This document shows positions 55,720 through 63,722 of a stretch of DNA of 64,000 nt, piece after piece. The notes beneath the pieces were generated by a model that was given only the letters and a program-made list of their open reading frames with translations, was not told the origin of the DNA and did not search any database. The stretch spans positions 232,210-296,209 of the forward strand of contig NZ_RQPJ01000021.1 of assembly GCF_003957295.1 (NCBI RefSeq). Direction: 5' to 3'. Every line of letters starts with the position of its first letter. Within the stretch, counting starts at the first letter, position 1. This stretch comes from Arenibacter aquaticus. Lineage in GTDB: Bacteria; Bacteroidota; Bacteroidia; Flavobacteriales; Flavobacteriaceae. Position numbers and translations under genes: made by a program.

Positions 55720-55768
55720 GTAAACAAGGTGTTTACAAAAGTAAATTAAAGGGTTTACAATTGTAATC
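55720..55768. promoter_or_regulatory. Phased GTTTAC/GTAAAC operator array upstream of the M14 peptidase gene
   Basis: Half-sites of alternating direction occur at 55720 (GTAAAC), 55731 (GTTTAC), 55741 (GTAAAT), 55753 (GTTTAC) and 55763 (GTAATC), spaced 10-12 bases, about one helical turn each. The pairs form TTTACAAAAGTAAA (55732-55745) and TTTACAATTGTAAT (55754-55767), with centres exactly 22 bases apart. The array ends about 12 bases before the -7 element, where the -33 contact would be. Confidence 0.6.
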
Positions 55769-55779
55769 AATTTTGAGGT

Positions 55780-55787
55780 TACCTTTG
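55780..55787 (+). promoter_or_regulatory. -7 promoter element of the M14 peptidase gene (TACCTTTG)
   Basis: Full match to TAnnTTTG, followed by C, giving a transcript start about 25 bases before the ATG. Confidence 0.55.
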
Positions 55788-55816
55788 CAGGGTTCTAATA
55801 AAATTATATTACAGGC

Positions 55817-56917
55817 ATGCAGTTCAATTATGATGAGATCAAGGAAGAAACAATTCAAGGAAGGTATGTTACCCATAAAGAGATTGAGGGGTTTTTAAAA
55901 ACAGTCCCAGGGATCTTTCCAATTCACTTGGAGGGAGAATCCGTTAAAGGGGTGTCAATAAAAAGTATGGTTTTGGGCAGTGGTGATTTCAAAATATTGA
56001 TGTGGTCACAAATGCATGGTAACGAATCTACTACCACAAAAGCGGTATTGGATTTGATTAATTTTTTAAAAGGTAATTCTGAATTGGCTACCTTAATATT
56101 GCAAAGCTGCACCCTGAAGATTATTCCTATGTTAAATCCCGATGGCGCCATGGCGTACACAAGGGTAAATGCCAATGAGGTAGATTTAAATAGGGATGCC
56201 CAGGAAAGAACACAGCCCGAGAGTTTGGTGCTGAGAAAAGTGTTTGATGAATTTAAGCCCGACTTCTGTTTTAATCTACATGATCAACGGACCATTTTTA
56301 ATGTTGGTGAAACGGCACAACCTGCAACGGTTTCTTTTTTAGCACCTGCACATGATGCCAAGAGAAGTATATCTACTACTAGAGGGGTAAGCATGCAGCT
56401 GATTGTTGCTATGAATCAGGAATTACAAAAATATATCCCGGGCCAGATAGGTAGGTATGATGACGGTTTTAATAGTAATTGTGTGGGGGATACTTTTCAG
56501 ATGTTGAATACGCCTACCATTTTATTTGAATCCGGTCACTTTCCAGGAGACTATGAAAGGGAGCAAACTAGGAAATACATTTTTATATCCATATTAAAGG
56601 CCTTGGAGGTTATTTCAAATAAAAGCATTGGGCAGTACGCTCAGGATGACTATTTTAAAATTCCGGATAACAATAAGAATTTTTATGATGTATTGATTCA
56701 AAATGTTCATTTAATAAACCCTAAATACACTCCAGGTAGTAGTGCGGGTATATTGTATGTAGAAACTTTGGTTGATGGGGATATAGAATTCAGGCCTAAA
56801 CTTGAAGAAGTGGGCGAGTTAAAGGGTAAATATGGTCATACTACCTATAATTTATTAAAAACTAAGGACTTAGATGCTTTAAGGTTGGAGACCAATTTCT
56901 TAAATTTAGTTAATTGA
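55817..56917 (+). CDS. M14-family zinc carboxypeptidase-like protein
   Basis: Cytosolic metallopeptidase of the M14 family (366 aa, no signal peptide). The zinc ligands are His and Glu in QMHGNEST (about residues 70-77) and a later His in NLHDQRTIFNVG; the arginine of the substrate site is in DLNRDAQ, and the catalytic Glu is in FESGHFPGDYER. Members remove C-terminal residues from peptides or cut peptidoglycan and related amides. It stands opposite an XRE regulator gene with a phased operator array between them, so it is probably repressed by that protein. Substrate is unknown. Confidence 0.88.
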   Translation: MQFNYDEIKEETIQGRYVTHKEIEGFLKTVPGIFPIHLEGESVKGVSIKSMVLGSGDFKILMWSQMHGNESTTTKAVLDLINFLKGNSELATLILQSCTLKIIPMLNPDGAMAYTRVNANEVDLNRDAQERTQPESLVLRKVFDEFKPDFCFNLHDQRTIFNVGETAQPATVSFLAPAHDAKRSISTTRGVSMQLIVAMNQELQKYIPGQIGRYDDGFNSNCVGDTFQMLNTPTILFESGHFPGDYEREQTRKYIFISILKALEVISNKSIGQYAQDDYFKIPDNNKNFYDVLIQNVHLINPKYTPGSSAGILYVETLVDGDIEFRPKLEEVGELKGKYGHTTYNLLKTKDLDALRLETNFLNLVN

Positions 56918-56942
56918 ATTGGAAAAATTTTCAAAAAAGCTG

Positions 56943-56957
56943 AAAACGTTACGTTTT
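56943..56957. promoter_or_regulatory. Palindrome upstream of the Lrp-type gene
   Basis: AAAACGTTACGTTTT is a 15-base perfect palindrome about an odd centre, 46 bases before the -7 element of the next gene. Lrp/AsnC proteins usually regulate themselves, so this may be its binding site; it could also be part of a transcript end after the peptidase gene. Confidence 0.35.
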
Positions 56958-57002
56958 TCATAAATAAATGATAGATTTATTACAATTAATTTGATATTTT
57001 TT

Positions 57003-57010
57003 TATTTTTG
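57003..57010 (+). promoter_or_regulatory. -7 promoter element of the Lrp-type gene (TATTTTTG)
   Basis: Full match to TAnnTTTG. It predicts a start near 57015, which rules out the start codon at 57008 and supports the ATG at 57029. Confidence 0.55.
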
Positions 57011-57028
57011 CAAATAAATTCAACAATA

Positions 57029-57508
57029 ATGGGTAAAGTAAAATTAGACGAAATTGACCACCAAATTCTGGATATGTTGATAGACAATACCAGAACACCG
57101 TTTACGGATATTGCCAAAAAACTTTTAATTTCTGCAGGTACGGTTCACGTGCGTGTTAAGAAAATGGAGGAAGCTGGTATAATAAAAGGATCATCACTTA
57201 CTCTGGATTATGTTAAATTGGGCTATGCCTTTATAGCATATGTGGGTATATTCCTTGAAAAAACGCATCAGACCAAGTTTGTGTTGGAACGATTGAATCA
57301 AATTCCTAATGTTACTGTGGCCCATATTACAACTGGGAAATTTAATATCTTTTGTAAGATACGTGCCAAGGATACCAATCACGCAAAAAATATCATTTTT
57401 AAAATAGATGATATAGAAGGTATAGATAGGACAGAAACTATGATATCATTGGAAGAAAGCATTAATGACAAGAAACGTCTAATGCATACTATTTTTAATG
57501 AGATGTAA
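57029..57508 (+). CDS. Lrp/AsnC-family transcriptional regulator
   Basis: DNA-binding regulator (159 aa from the ATG at 57029) of the feast/famine family. The N-terminal winged HTH includes DHQILDMLIDNTRTPFTDIAKKLLISAGTVHVRVKKM-like order, and the C-terminal RAM (ligand) domain includes GYAFIAYVGIFLE, followed by TVAHITTGKFNIFCKI with the glycine that binds effectors. Such proteins sense amino acids and control amino-acid metabolism. It stands alone behind a typical promoter; genes of amino-acid metabolism lie elsewhere in the window, but no direct target link is visible. Confidence 0.93.
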   Translation: MGKVKLDEIDHQILDMLIDNTRTPFTDIAKKLLISAGTVHVRVKKMEEAGIIKGSSLTLDYVKLGYAFIAYVGIFLEKTHQTKFVLERLNQIPNVTVAHITTGKFNIFCKIRAKDTNHAKNIIFKIDDIEGIDRTETMISLEESINDKKRLMHTIFNEM

Positions 57509-57540
57509 ATAAGAAATTATTTATCAAAAAGGAAGTCGTA

Positions 57541-57573
57541 AAGTCCCAGGCATATTTATGTTTGGGATTTTTT
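57541..57573 (+). terminator. Terminator after the Lrp-type gene
   Basis: AAGTCCCA (57541-57548) pairs with TGGGATTT (57563-57570) with one G-U pair and a 14-base loop, then a T-run. Confidence 0.55.
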
Positions 57574-57613
57574 GGTTTAAATATCCCAGTTTGTAATTAA
57601 AAACAATAGCGTT

Positions 57614-58135
57614 ATGAACAAATCAAGTTTGCCCAAGGAGGCCTATGATCAGTACTATGCAACCTATTTATCTCAACTGGACGATAATGACTTAATGGTG
57701 TTGTTGAAATCCGGAAAAACTGAATTCACTAAATTTATTGAGGGAATCAAGGCCGAAAAATTAAAAATCGCTTATGGAAAGGGTAAGTGGACCATCGCGG
57801 AGGTTATCTTACATGTTATTGATGCTGAGCGCATATTTCAATATAGGGCGCTGCGTTTTTTGAGAAATGATAAGACTACCTTGCCCGGTTTTGATCAGGA
57901 GCAATACGTGTTGCACTCCAATGCCAATATAAGGAGCAGAAAAAGTTTGATAACCGAGTTTAATTCGGTCAGGGATGCCAGTATTACTCTTTTTCAAAGT
58001 CTTGGGAAAGAAGATTTGATGCGAAAAGGAATAGCTAGTAACATTGAATGGACGGTGGCTACTTTGGGATTTGTTATCTGTGGTCATTTAAAGCATCATC
58101 AGAAAATCCTCAGTAATAGATACTTGTTGGTTTAG
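57614..58135 (+). CDS. DinB-like four-helix-bundle protein
   Basis: DinB/YfiT superfamily protein (173 aa), a four-helix bundle that usually binds a divalent metal through three histidines; cytosolic. HVIDAERIFQYRALRF (about residues 67-82) gives the first His, and GHLKHHQKILSNR near the end gives the next two. The N-terminal helix has YDQYYATYL. Members act as thiol-dependent S-transferases or remain uncharacterised. Its stop overlaps the stop of a minus-strand gene by 4 bases (convergent). No operon partner. Confidence 0.88.
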   Translation: MNKSSLPKEAYDQYYATYLSQLDDNDLMVLLKSGKTEFTKFIEGIKAEKLKIAYGKGKWTIAEVILHVIDAERIFQYRALRFLRNDKTTLPGFDQEQYVLHSNANIRSRKSLITEFNSVRDASITLFQSLGKEDLMRKGIASNIEWTVATLGFVICGHLKHHQKILSNRYLLV

Positions 58136-58458
58136 TCCCAATTGTTGTCCCCTTCATCTGTATTTAGATTTAATTCGGGCTCCTGTGCTGGATTGTGGTA
58201 TGCAATCTCTGTATTTTTGGTTTGCAGTTCCTTCTCCATATTTTCTTCAAAATTGGATATAAAATTGGCAAGGCTTTTACTTATTTTAACCAAGTAGATA
58301 GTGTCTTCTGTTTTTACTTCTACGGCTTCTATAATTTCTCCGTTAATGTTCTTGAACACAATAATATCCTCATCGCCGTAGCCATCTGGATAGCGTTCTA
58401 TTAGTCTTGAAGCAACATCTAGGTTTAGTTTTTTGTGATCAACAAGTTTGCGTAACAT
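58132..58458 (-). CDS. Conserved hypothetical protein downstream of aroB
   Basis: A 108-aa soluble acidic protein that I do not recognise. It starts MLRKLVDHKKLNLDVASRL, contains the acidic stretch GYGDEDIIVFKNINGEIIEAVEVKTED, and ends in a polar tail (TDEGDNNWD). Two short hydrophobic strands suggest a small alpha/beta fold. It follows aroB on the same strand after 118 bases, and such a pair is common in this group, but no catalytic motif is visible. It overlaps the DinB-like gene end by 4 bases. Confidence 0.7.
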   Translation of the reverse strand: MLRKLVDHKKLNLDVASRLIERYPDGYGDEDIIVFKNINGEIIEAVEVKTEDTIYLVKISKSLANFISNFEENMEKELQTKNTEIAYHNPAQEPELNLNTDEGDNNWD

Positions 58459-58576
58459 AGTCAGGTTTTTTTTTATCCCGGATTACCAGGGGTTATTTAT
58501 GTTACCTAAACTATATAATTTATAGATTGAAATTTATAAAGAGTTGTGAAAACCTAATTTTTAGTATATGTATCTG

Positions 58577-59638
58577 TTATTCTGCGTAGTAGGAAAAAGA
58601 TTCTTTCAATAATTCGGGTGTCACTTTGATGTCTATTGCCGTTTTGCCAATACTTTTTAGTAGTACAAAATTAATATTCCCATGTGAGTTCTTTTTATCG
58701 AACTTCAAAAGTGTTAGTATCATATCAATGTCTTTCTTGGTAAAGCTGGTTTTTGGGTACCGGGCCAAAAAGGTTTTTTTGATGTCCTCAAGTTCATTTT
58801 TGCTCAAGCCCGTAAGTTTATAGGAAAGAAAGCCCTCCAAGATCATTCCAATGGCAATAGCCTCACCGTGAAGCAGTAGGTCGTGCTCTTCGCTTTCCAG
58901 AAAATGGGATTCTATGGCGTGACCAAGGGTGTGTCCGTAATTTAGTGTTTTTCGCAGGTGTTGCTCGGTGGGGTCTATTTGCACCACCTCGTTTTTAATG
59001 GATACCGAAGTGTAAATAAGTTTGTCCAATTTTTCAAACCCTGTAATTTCTTTCAGGGTATCCCAGTAGCTGGCATCGCTTATGAGTCCGTGTTTTAGCA
59101 TCTCGGCATACCCACTCTGCAACTGTCTTTGGTCCAAGGTTTTTAAGAATTCTGTTGCCACTAGTACCATTTGTGGTTGGTTGATTACGCCAACTTGATT
59201 CTTCAATGGCCCCAAATCTACCCCTGTTTTCCCTCCTACAGAGGCATCCACCATAGATAATAGGGTGGTGGGGATGTTGATGAATTCTATTCCTCTTTTA
59301 AAACAGGAAGCTACAAACCCTCCCAGGTCCGTTACCACTCCGCCTCCAAGATTGATCATGGCGCTCTTTCTATCGGCATCCAATTCTGATAATACTTCCC
59401 ATACCTGCGTACAGGTAGCTATATTCTTATGAATTTCTCCCGCTTCGATCTCTATAATTTCAAAATCGTATTCACCTTCAATATGCGACATAAAAACAGG
59501 AAGACAACAATTATGGGTGTTTTCGTCCACTAGGACAAAAATTTTGGAATAATTGCTGTTGGCCAAATGATCATTAAGGGCCAAATAAGCATTTTCATTG
59601 AAATGAACAGAATAAGTGGCTGTGGTAATAGAATTCAT
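58577..59638 (-). CDS. aroB: 3-dehydroquinate synthase
   Basis: NAD-dependent, zinc-requiring second enzyme of the shikimate pathway, turning DAHP into 3-dehydroquinate. The 353-aa product shows GGGVVTDLGGFVASCFKRG for NAD binding, IPTTLLSMVDASVGGKTGVD for substrate phosphate binding, and the later zinc and His residues in LRKTLNYGHTLGHAIE and LLHGEAIAIGM. The length and order fit the family. It is divergent from the proline dehydrogenase gene across 92 bases. Confidence 0.97.
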   Translation of the reverse strand: MNSITTATYSVHFNENAYLALNDHLANSNYSKIFVLVDENTHNCCLPVFMSHIEGEYDFEIIEIEAGEIHKNIATCTQVWEVLSELDADRKSAMINLGGGVVTDLGGFVASCFKRGIEFINIPTTLLSMVDASVGGKTGVDLGPLKNQVGVINQPQMVLVATEFLKTLDQRQLQSGYAEMLKHGLISDASYWDTLKEITGFEKLDKLIYTSVSIKNEVVQIDPTEQHLRKTLNYGHTLGHAIESHFLESEEHDLLLHGEAIAIGMILEGFLSYKLTGLSKNELEDIKKTFLARYPKTSFTKKDIDMILTLLKFDKKNSHGNINFVLLKSIGKTAIDIKVTPELLKESFSYYAE

Positions 59639-59700
59639 TATAGATTAATTTCTGGCAAAATAAACACTATTTTATATCATAGGAATACAAAATGTGTACT

Positions 59701-59708
59701 TATATTTG
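59701..59708 (+). promoter_or_regulatory. -7 promoter element of the proline dehydrogenase gene (TATATTTG)
   Basis: Full match to TAnnTTTG with a predicted start about 18 bases before the ATG. No clear -33 partner. Confidence 0.55.
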
Positions 59709-59730
59709 GTTACTGAATAATTTAAGGTAA

Positions 59731-60897
59731 ATGAAAGGAATTTTTGAGGATACTGCAACTGCTTTTGCTCTTAAAACCGACTCAGAATTGGAAAGGGCGT
59801 ATTTCTTGTTCAAGCTTATAGCCAATGAACCCTTGGTGAAAATTGGGACAGCGGTCACCAATTTTGCCATAAAGGCACATTTGCCGGTAGAAAGGCTTAT
59901 AAGGGCTACTGTTTTCGATCATTTTTGTGGAGGGGTCAATGAGGAGGAGTGCCTAGTGGTAGCTGATAAGATGTATGGGAAAGGGGTGAGTACTATTTTG
60001 GATTATTCCGTGGAAGGGCAGGAGGTAGAGAACCAGCTGGACTCCTGTTATGAAAAAGCCCTGAAAACCTTGGATTTTGTTAAACAAAACAAGGCTATAC
60101 CATTTATTGTTTTTAAACCTACGGGCTTTGGACGGTTTGCGCTTTACCAGAAAATAACGGAAGGCGAAGAGCTTAGCCATGAAGAAAAACAAGAATGGCA
60201 GCGTGTGGTAAATAGGTATGATAGGGTTTGTAAAAAAGCACATGGGCTGGGGGTTTCCATATTAATTGATGGGGAGGAAAGCTGGATGCAAAAGGCTGCA
60301 GATGATCTGGTACAGCAGATGATGAGGAAGTACAATCAATCAGAGCCTATAGTTTTTAATACCCTACAAACGTATAGATGGGACCGACTGGATTATTTGA
60401 AAGAACTTCATCAGGATGCCAAAAGGCACAATTATTTAATAGGGATCAAAGTAGTCCGTGGTGCTTATATGGAGAAAGAAAATGATAGGGCGGAAGAAAT
60501 GGGATATCCTACGCCCATATGTGATTCAAAAAAGGCTACCGACAGTAATTTTGACAATGTGGCGACATATATGATCAATAATTTGGATACTTTTTCAATT
60601 TTCGCCGGGACTCATAATGAGTTTAGCAGCTATAAATTAATGGAGCAAATGAAAGAAAAAAATATAGCTGTAAACGACCCAAGAATCTGGTTTGGTCAGC
60701 TTTATGGCATGAGCGATCACATATCCTTTAATTTAGCAAAAGAGGGATATAATGTAGCGAAATACCTGCCCTTTGGTCCTGTTAAGGATGTTATGCCGTA
60801 CCTGATTCGAAGAGCTGAGGAGAATACCTCGGTTGCCGGGCAGACCAGCAGGGAACTAAGCCTGTTAAAAACCGAACGAAAAAGGCGAAAAATATAA
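59731..60897 (+). CDS. Proline dehydrogenase, single-domain type
   Basis: FAD enzyme oxidising proline to pyrroline-5-carboxylate, the first step of proline breakdown; membrane-associated in many species. At 388 aa it is the stand-alone PRODH domain and lacks the aldehyde dehydrogenase half of PutA. The barrel motifs are GVSTILDYSVEGQE near residues 90-103, RGAYMEKENDRAEEMGYPTPI, and the C-terminal helix YLIRRAEENTSVAGQT, whose arginines bind the substrate carboxylate. It is divergent from aroB with its own promoter. The partner dehydrogenase for the second step is not in the window. Confidence 0.95.
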   Translation: MKGIFEDTATAFALKTDSELERAYFLFKLIANEPLVKIGTAVTNFAIKAHLPVERLIRATVFDHFCGGVNEEECLVVADKMYGKGVSTILDYSVEGQEVENQLDSCYEKALKTLDFVKQNKAIPFIVFKPTGFGRFALYQKITEGEELSHEEKQEWQRVVNRYDRVCKKAHGLGVSILIDGEESWMQKAADDLVQQMMRKYNQSEPIVFNTLQTYRWDRLDYLKELHQDAKRHNYLIGIKVVRGAYMEKENDRAEEMGYPTPICDSKKATDSNFDNVATYMINNLDTFSIFAGTHNEFSSYKLMEQMKEKNIAVNDPRIWFGQLYGMSDHISFNLAKEGYNVAKYLPFGPVKDVMPYLIRRAEENTSVAGQTSRELSLLKTERKRRKI

Positions 60898-61018
60898 GAT
60901 TTACGGTAAGCTGTTTTATTCGGTTTTAAAACTTTAGACTATCTTGTAACCTAAAAACTAGTCCTAGTAATATTAGTGCTCCCGTGGTTAGGGAGTTTGT
61001 ATTGTAAATTAAGCTGTA

Positions 61019-61399
61019 TTAATAGTCAAGGTCTTCCACTACGGCCTTGTCCGGACAATTCTTTACTTTTAAGGTGGCTGATTTTTCGTTTATAGTGCCT
61101 TCTATATAATAGGTTTTACAAGGAGTGGTTTTGGTTTCACTTTTGCTAAAATCAACATCTCCGTTGTGTAGAAAGCCATTTATATCCAAACTGTCCAATT
61201 GGTTGTTCTGAACTAACTGTCCAATGGTTTCGGAGTAGGACAAAGGCTTGGATCGTATGTCTTTTAATGTTCTGCAATTGGGAAAATAACAGAATTGGGT
61301 TCCCGTTTCCTCTGATTTTTTTTTCAAAAAAATAGTAAGAAAGACCAATCCAATGGAAAGTCCGAATAAAAAGAAGCCCAATCGCTTTAAAAATGCCAT
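61019..61399 (-). CDS. DUF4258-like protein with N-terminal membrane anchor
   Basis: A 126-aa protein: a membrane helix (residues about 5-24), a cysteine-containing linker (FCYFPNCRTL), then a small domain in the order helix, GFLHNGDVDFS, PCKTYYIEGTINEKSATLKVKNCPDKAVVEDLDY. That order resembles the DUF4258 fold (helix, NG-turn, then a YxxxG strand and V-strands). It starts 3 bases after the ald stop, so the two genes are one operon. A role in alanine metabolism or its control is inferred only from this link. Confidence 0.65.
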   Translation of the reverse strand: MAFLKRLGFFLFGLSIGLVFLTIFLKKKSEETGTQFCYFPNCRTLKDIRSKPLSYSETIGQLVQNNQLDSLDINGFLHNGDVDFSKSETKTTPCKTYYIEGTINEKSATLKVKNCPDKAVVEDLDY

Positions 61400-61402
61400 A
61401 AC

Positions 61403-62602
61403 TTAAAAAATAAGGAAATTAATATCGCTGTAAGAAAGGTCAAACCATTCTCCAACAGATTTATTGGTTAAAATACCGTGGTACAAATATAGCCCACTTC
61501 GCAACCCCTTGTCGAATCGCAGGGCATTTTCAAAACCACCGTCTTCCCCTATTTTTAATAAGTAAGGGGTAAAAATATTACTAATAGAAATGGATGCGGT
61601 TTTTGGGTATCTAGAGGGTATATTGGGTACACCATAATGTAATACCCCGTTTTTAACTACTATAGGGTTATCGTGGCTCGTAATTTCACTAGATTCAAAA
61701 CAGCCGCCCATATCAATACTTACATCAATGATTACTGCTCCTTTCTTCATCTGTTCTACCATGGTGTTTGATACTACAACTGGTGAACGGTCCTTTCCGC
61801 GGGTGGCTCCAATGGCCACATCGCAACGCTTTAGGGCTTTTAATAAATTTTTAGGTTGTATGGTGGACGTGTAGACGGTTTGTCGCAAATTGGTTTGTAT
61901 ACACCTTAGTTTGGAGATGGAATTATCGAACACCTTTACGTTGGCACCTAATCCTATAGCAGATCTGGCAGCAAACTCACCAACTGTACCGGCACCTATG
62001 ATTACTACCTCTACTGGAGGTACCCCGCTTATATTGCCAAACATTAATCCGTTTCCCTTATTGGTAGCGGCCATAATTTCTGAAGCGATCAAAACAGAGG
62101 AGATCCCGGCAATTTCACTTAAAGACCGTACCGCAGGGTATTTTCCATCGTCATCCCTAATATATTCGAAAGCAATGGCTGTAATTCTCTTTTTGGCCAA
62201 TTCCTCAAAATATTTCTTGCTTTGGGTCTTAATCTGTAGGGCAGATATAATAGTAGATTGTGGATTTATTATCTCTATTTCTTGAAGGGTGGGGGGCTCT
62301 ACCTTTAAAATAATTGGACAGCCAAAAACTTTTTTGGTGTCCCTAGTTATTTCGGCCCCGGCATTGGTGTAATCAACATCCGAATAATTGGCCCCATCGC
62401 CAGCACCAGACTCAATCAAGACCCTATGTCCGTTGGCAGTGATTGCATTCACAGCGTCTGGTGTAAGGCAAATACGCTTTTCCTGGTATTGGTTCTCCTT
62501 GGGCAACCCGATAAAAAGTTCCCCTTTTTGTCTAAGGATTTCCAAAGTTTCTTCTTGAGGCAGTAATTGCTGCTTGCTAAAAGGTGAGGGATGTTGGCTC
62601 AT
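61403..62602 (-). CDS. ald: Alanine dehydrogenase
   Basis: NAD-dependent enzyme interconverting alanine with pyruvate and ammonia, 399 aa. The N-terminal substrate domain has GLPKENQYQEKRICLTPDAV and ESGAGDGANYSD. The Rossmann motif is VVIIGAGTVGEFAARSAIGLGANVKVFD, typical of the alanine dehydrogenase/transhydrogenase family. The N-terminus has about 25 residues more than bacterial Ald proteins, a form common in Bacteroidota. Together with a DUF4258-like gene it forms an operon on the minus strand. Confidence 0.93.
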   Translation of the reverse strand: MSQHPSPFSKQQLLPQEETLEILRQKGELFIGLPKENQYQEKRICLTPDAVNAITANGHRVLIESGAGDGANYSDVDYTNAGAEITRDTKKVFGCPIILKVEPPTLQEIEIINPQSTIISALQIKTQSKKYFEELAKKRITAIAFEYIRDDDGKYPAVRSLSEIAGISSVLIASEIMAATNKGNGLMFGNISGVPPVEVVIIGAGTVGEFAARSAIGLGANVKVFDNSISKLRCIQTNLRQTVYTSTIQPKNLLKALKRCDVAIGATRGKDRSPVVVSNTMVEQMKKGAVIIDVSIDMGGCFESSEITSHDNPIVVKNGVLHYGVPNIPSRYPKTASISISNIFTPYLLKIGEDGGFENALRFDKGLRSGLYLYHGILTNKSVGEWFDLSYSDINFLIF

Positions 62603-62659
62603 ATGCTGTAAATCTGTTCGTTACATTTCAACTTATATTGAAACATAGCAAATTCAAAA

Positions 62660-63217
62660 TTACGATATTTTTTCTTTAGCTATCCCTTCTTTTTTGAAGT
62701 GGTCTTTTTGTTGTTTCTCTTTCTCCTTATAAGACTTTATTTCCTTGTCCATTGCTTCCAAATCAATACCTAAAACATGCTTGTCAAATAGTTTCAATCG
62801 AATGAAGTAAACAAAGGGTATTACAATCGTCATAATGGGCAATAGCCAGTATAATTCCACCTCGTCCAGAAATCTATCCTCGTATACAACCGATACAATC
62901 TGAAAAGCGAACATGGCGATCGGAATAAGTATTACATGATACCACCAATGCTTGCAAGTGAAAAACCAGAGTACTAAAAGTAGCAATGGAACAAATTTGG
63001 CCATAAATAACCACATTACCATGCTTATGCTTTCTTGGTATTTACTTTCGTAGGTAAAAAAGTAAAGGTCCAAGGAGCTATTCATAGGGAAATACTTGTA
63101 AGTATAGAAAATATAGGGGGTTAGGGCTATAATGATGGCCACAATGCTCCCGATGAGAATACTTCTTGACTTCCTTTTTGCGGGTTTGTTGTCAAGATCG
63201 TTATGTAAGTTAGGCAT
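62660..63217 (-). CDS. Four-helix membrane protein, unknown function
   Basis: A 185-aa membrane protein with about four helices (about residues 19-38, 66-85, 90-110, 123-140), a basic N-terminus with PAKRKSRS, and a highly charged helical C-terminus (KEIKSYKEKEKQQKDHFKKEG), the latter likely cytosolic. No family motif is recognised. It lies 57 bases before ald on the same strand and could share its transcript. A minus-strand terminator separates it from the upstream lipoprotein gene. Confidence 0.6.
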   Translation of the reverse strand: MPNLHNDLDNKPAKRKSRSILIGSIVAIIIALTPYIFYTYKYFPMNSSLDLYFFTYESKYQESISMVMWLFMAKFVPLLLLVLWFFTCKHWWYHVILIPIAMFAFQIVSVVYEDRFLDEVELYWLLPIMTIVIPFVYFIRLKLFDKHVLGIDLEAMDKEIKSYKEKEKQQKDHFKKEGIAKEKIS

Positions 63218-63256
63218 GCAAATACTAGTAGAAAATTAATTTACTAGTAGTATAAC

Positions 63257-63289
63257 AAAAAAAAAGGGTTCCTAGTATATAGAAACCCT
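63257..63289 (-). terminator. Terminator of the small lipoprotein gene
   Basis: The stem pairs 63265-63274 with 63280-63289 with one mismatch. The run of A at 63257-63265 becomes a U-tract on the minus strand. It ends about 22 bases downstream of the lipoprotein stop, so that gene has its own short transcript. Confidence 0.8.
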
Positions 63290-63310
63290 ATTAATTTTAG
63301 TTCATTTTAA

Positions 63311-63499
63311 CTACCCGTTGGTAGGTACTTTTATTTTGGTCCTGTCAATACCGTTTGCAGGTACTTTTATTTTGGTCCTGTCAATATTTTGTTCGTATAA
63401 AGCATCTTCTTCCGTCGTATTGTCAGGGGAACAAGAAAAGCTTACGAAAGCAAAACAGATTGTAAGTGAAACAGCGAAAAGATTTTTTTTTGTGATCAT
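63311..63499 (-). CDS. Small lipoprotein with C-terminal tandem repeat
   Basis: A 62-aa precursor with a signal peptide ending in the lipobox FVSFSC; the mature lipopeptide would have about 40 residues (SPDNTTEEDALYEQN, then two repeats). The repeat IDRTKIKVPANG and IDRTKIKVPTNG makes up the whole C-terminus, encoded by two 36-bp units that are identical over 27 bases. The gene has its own terminator, so it is a short, single-gene message. I do not recognise the family. Its place between tsaE and ald seems to be typical for this group. Confidence 0.72.
   Translation of the reverse strand: MITKKNLFAVSLTICFAFVSFSCSPDNTTEEDALYEQNIDRTKIKVPANGIDRTKIKVPTNG
63314..63385. repeat. Two-copy 36-bp tandem repeat in the small lipoprotein gene
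   Basis: Units 63314-63349 and 63350-63385 share a 27-base identical core (63323-63349 and 63359-63385). In the protein the unit reads IDRTKIKVPxNG. Both copies keep the frame, so copy number may vary. Confidence 0.85.
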
Positions 63500-63722
63500 G
63501 GTTTAAGATTTTAGGTTAAGATAAAGGGTTAATATCCACAAAACTATAAAAAAAATCCACATAGCTTACGTTTCATCGATTAATTTGATCGTTTTGGCGA
63601 AAAAAAGTGGATATCTAGTCAATTTGCTTTTCTGGTAGAACAGTCAAAGGAAGCTGATTTTTTGGGTATAAAAATGGTTAAAAATTGTGGGGCAGATAGG
63701 TAAGGAAGTACTTTATTTGTCT

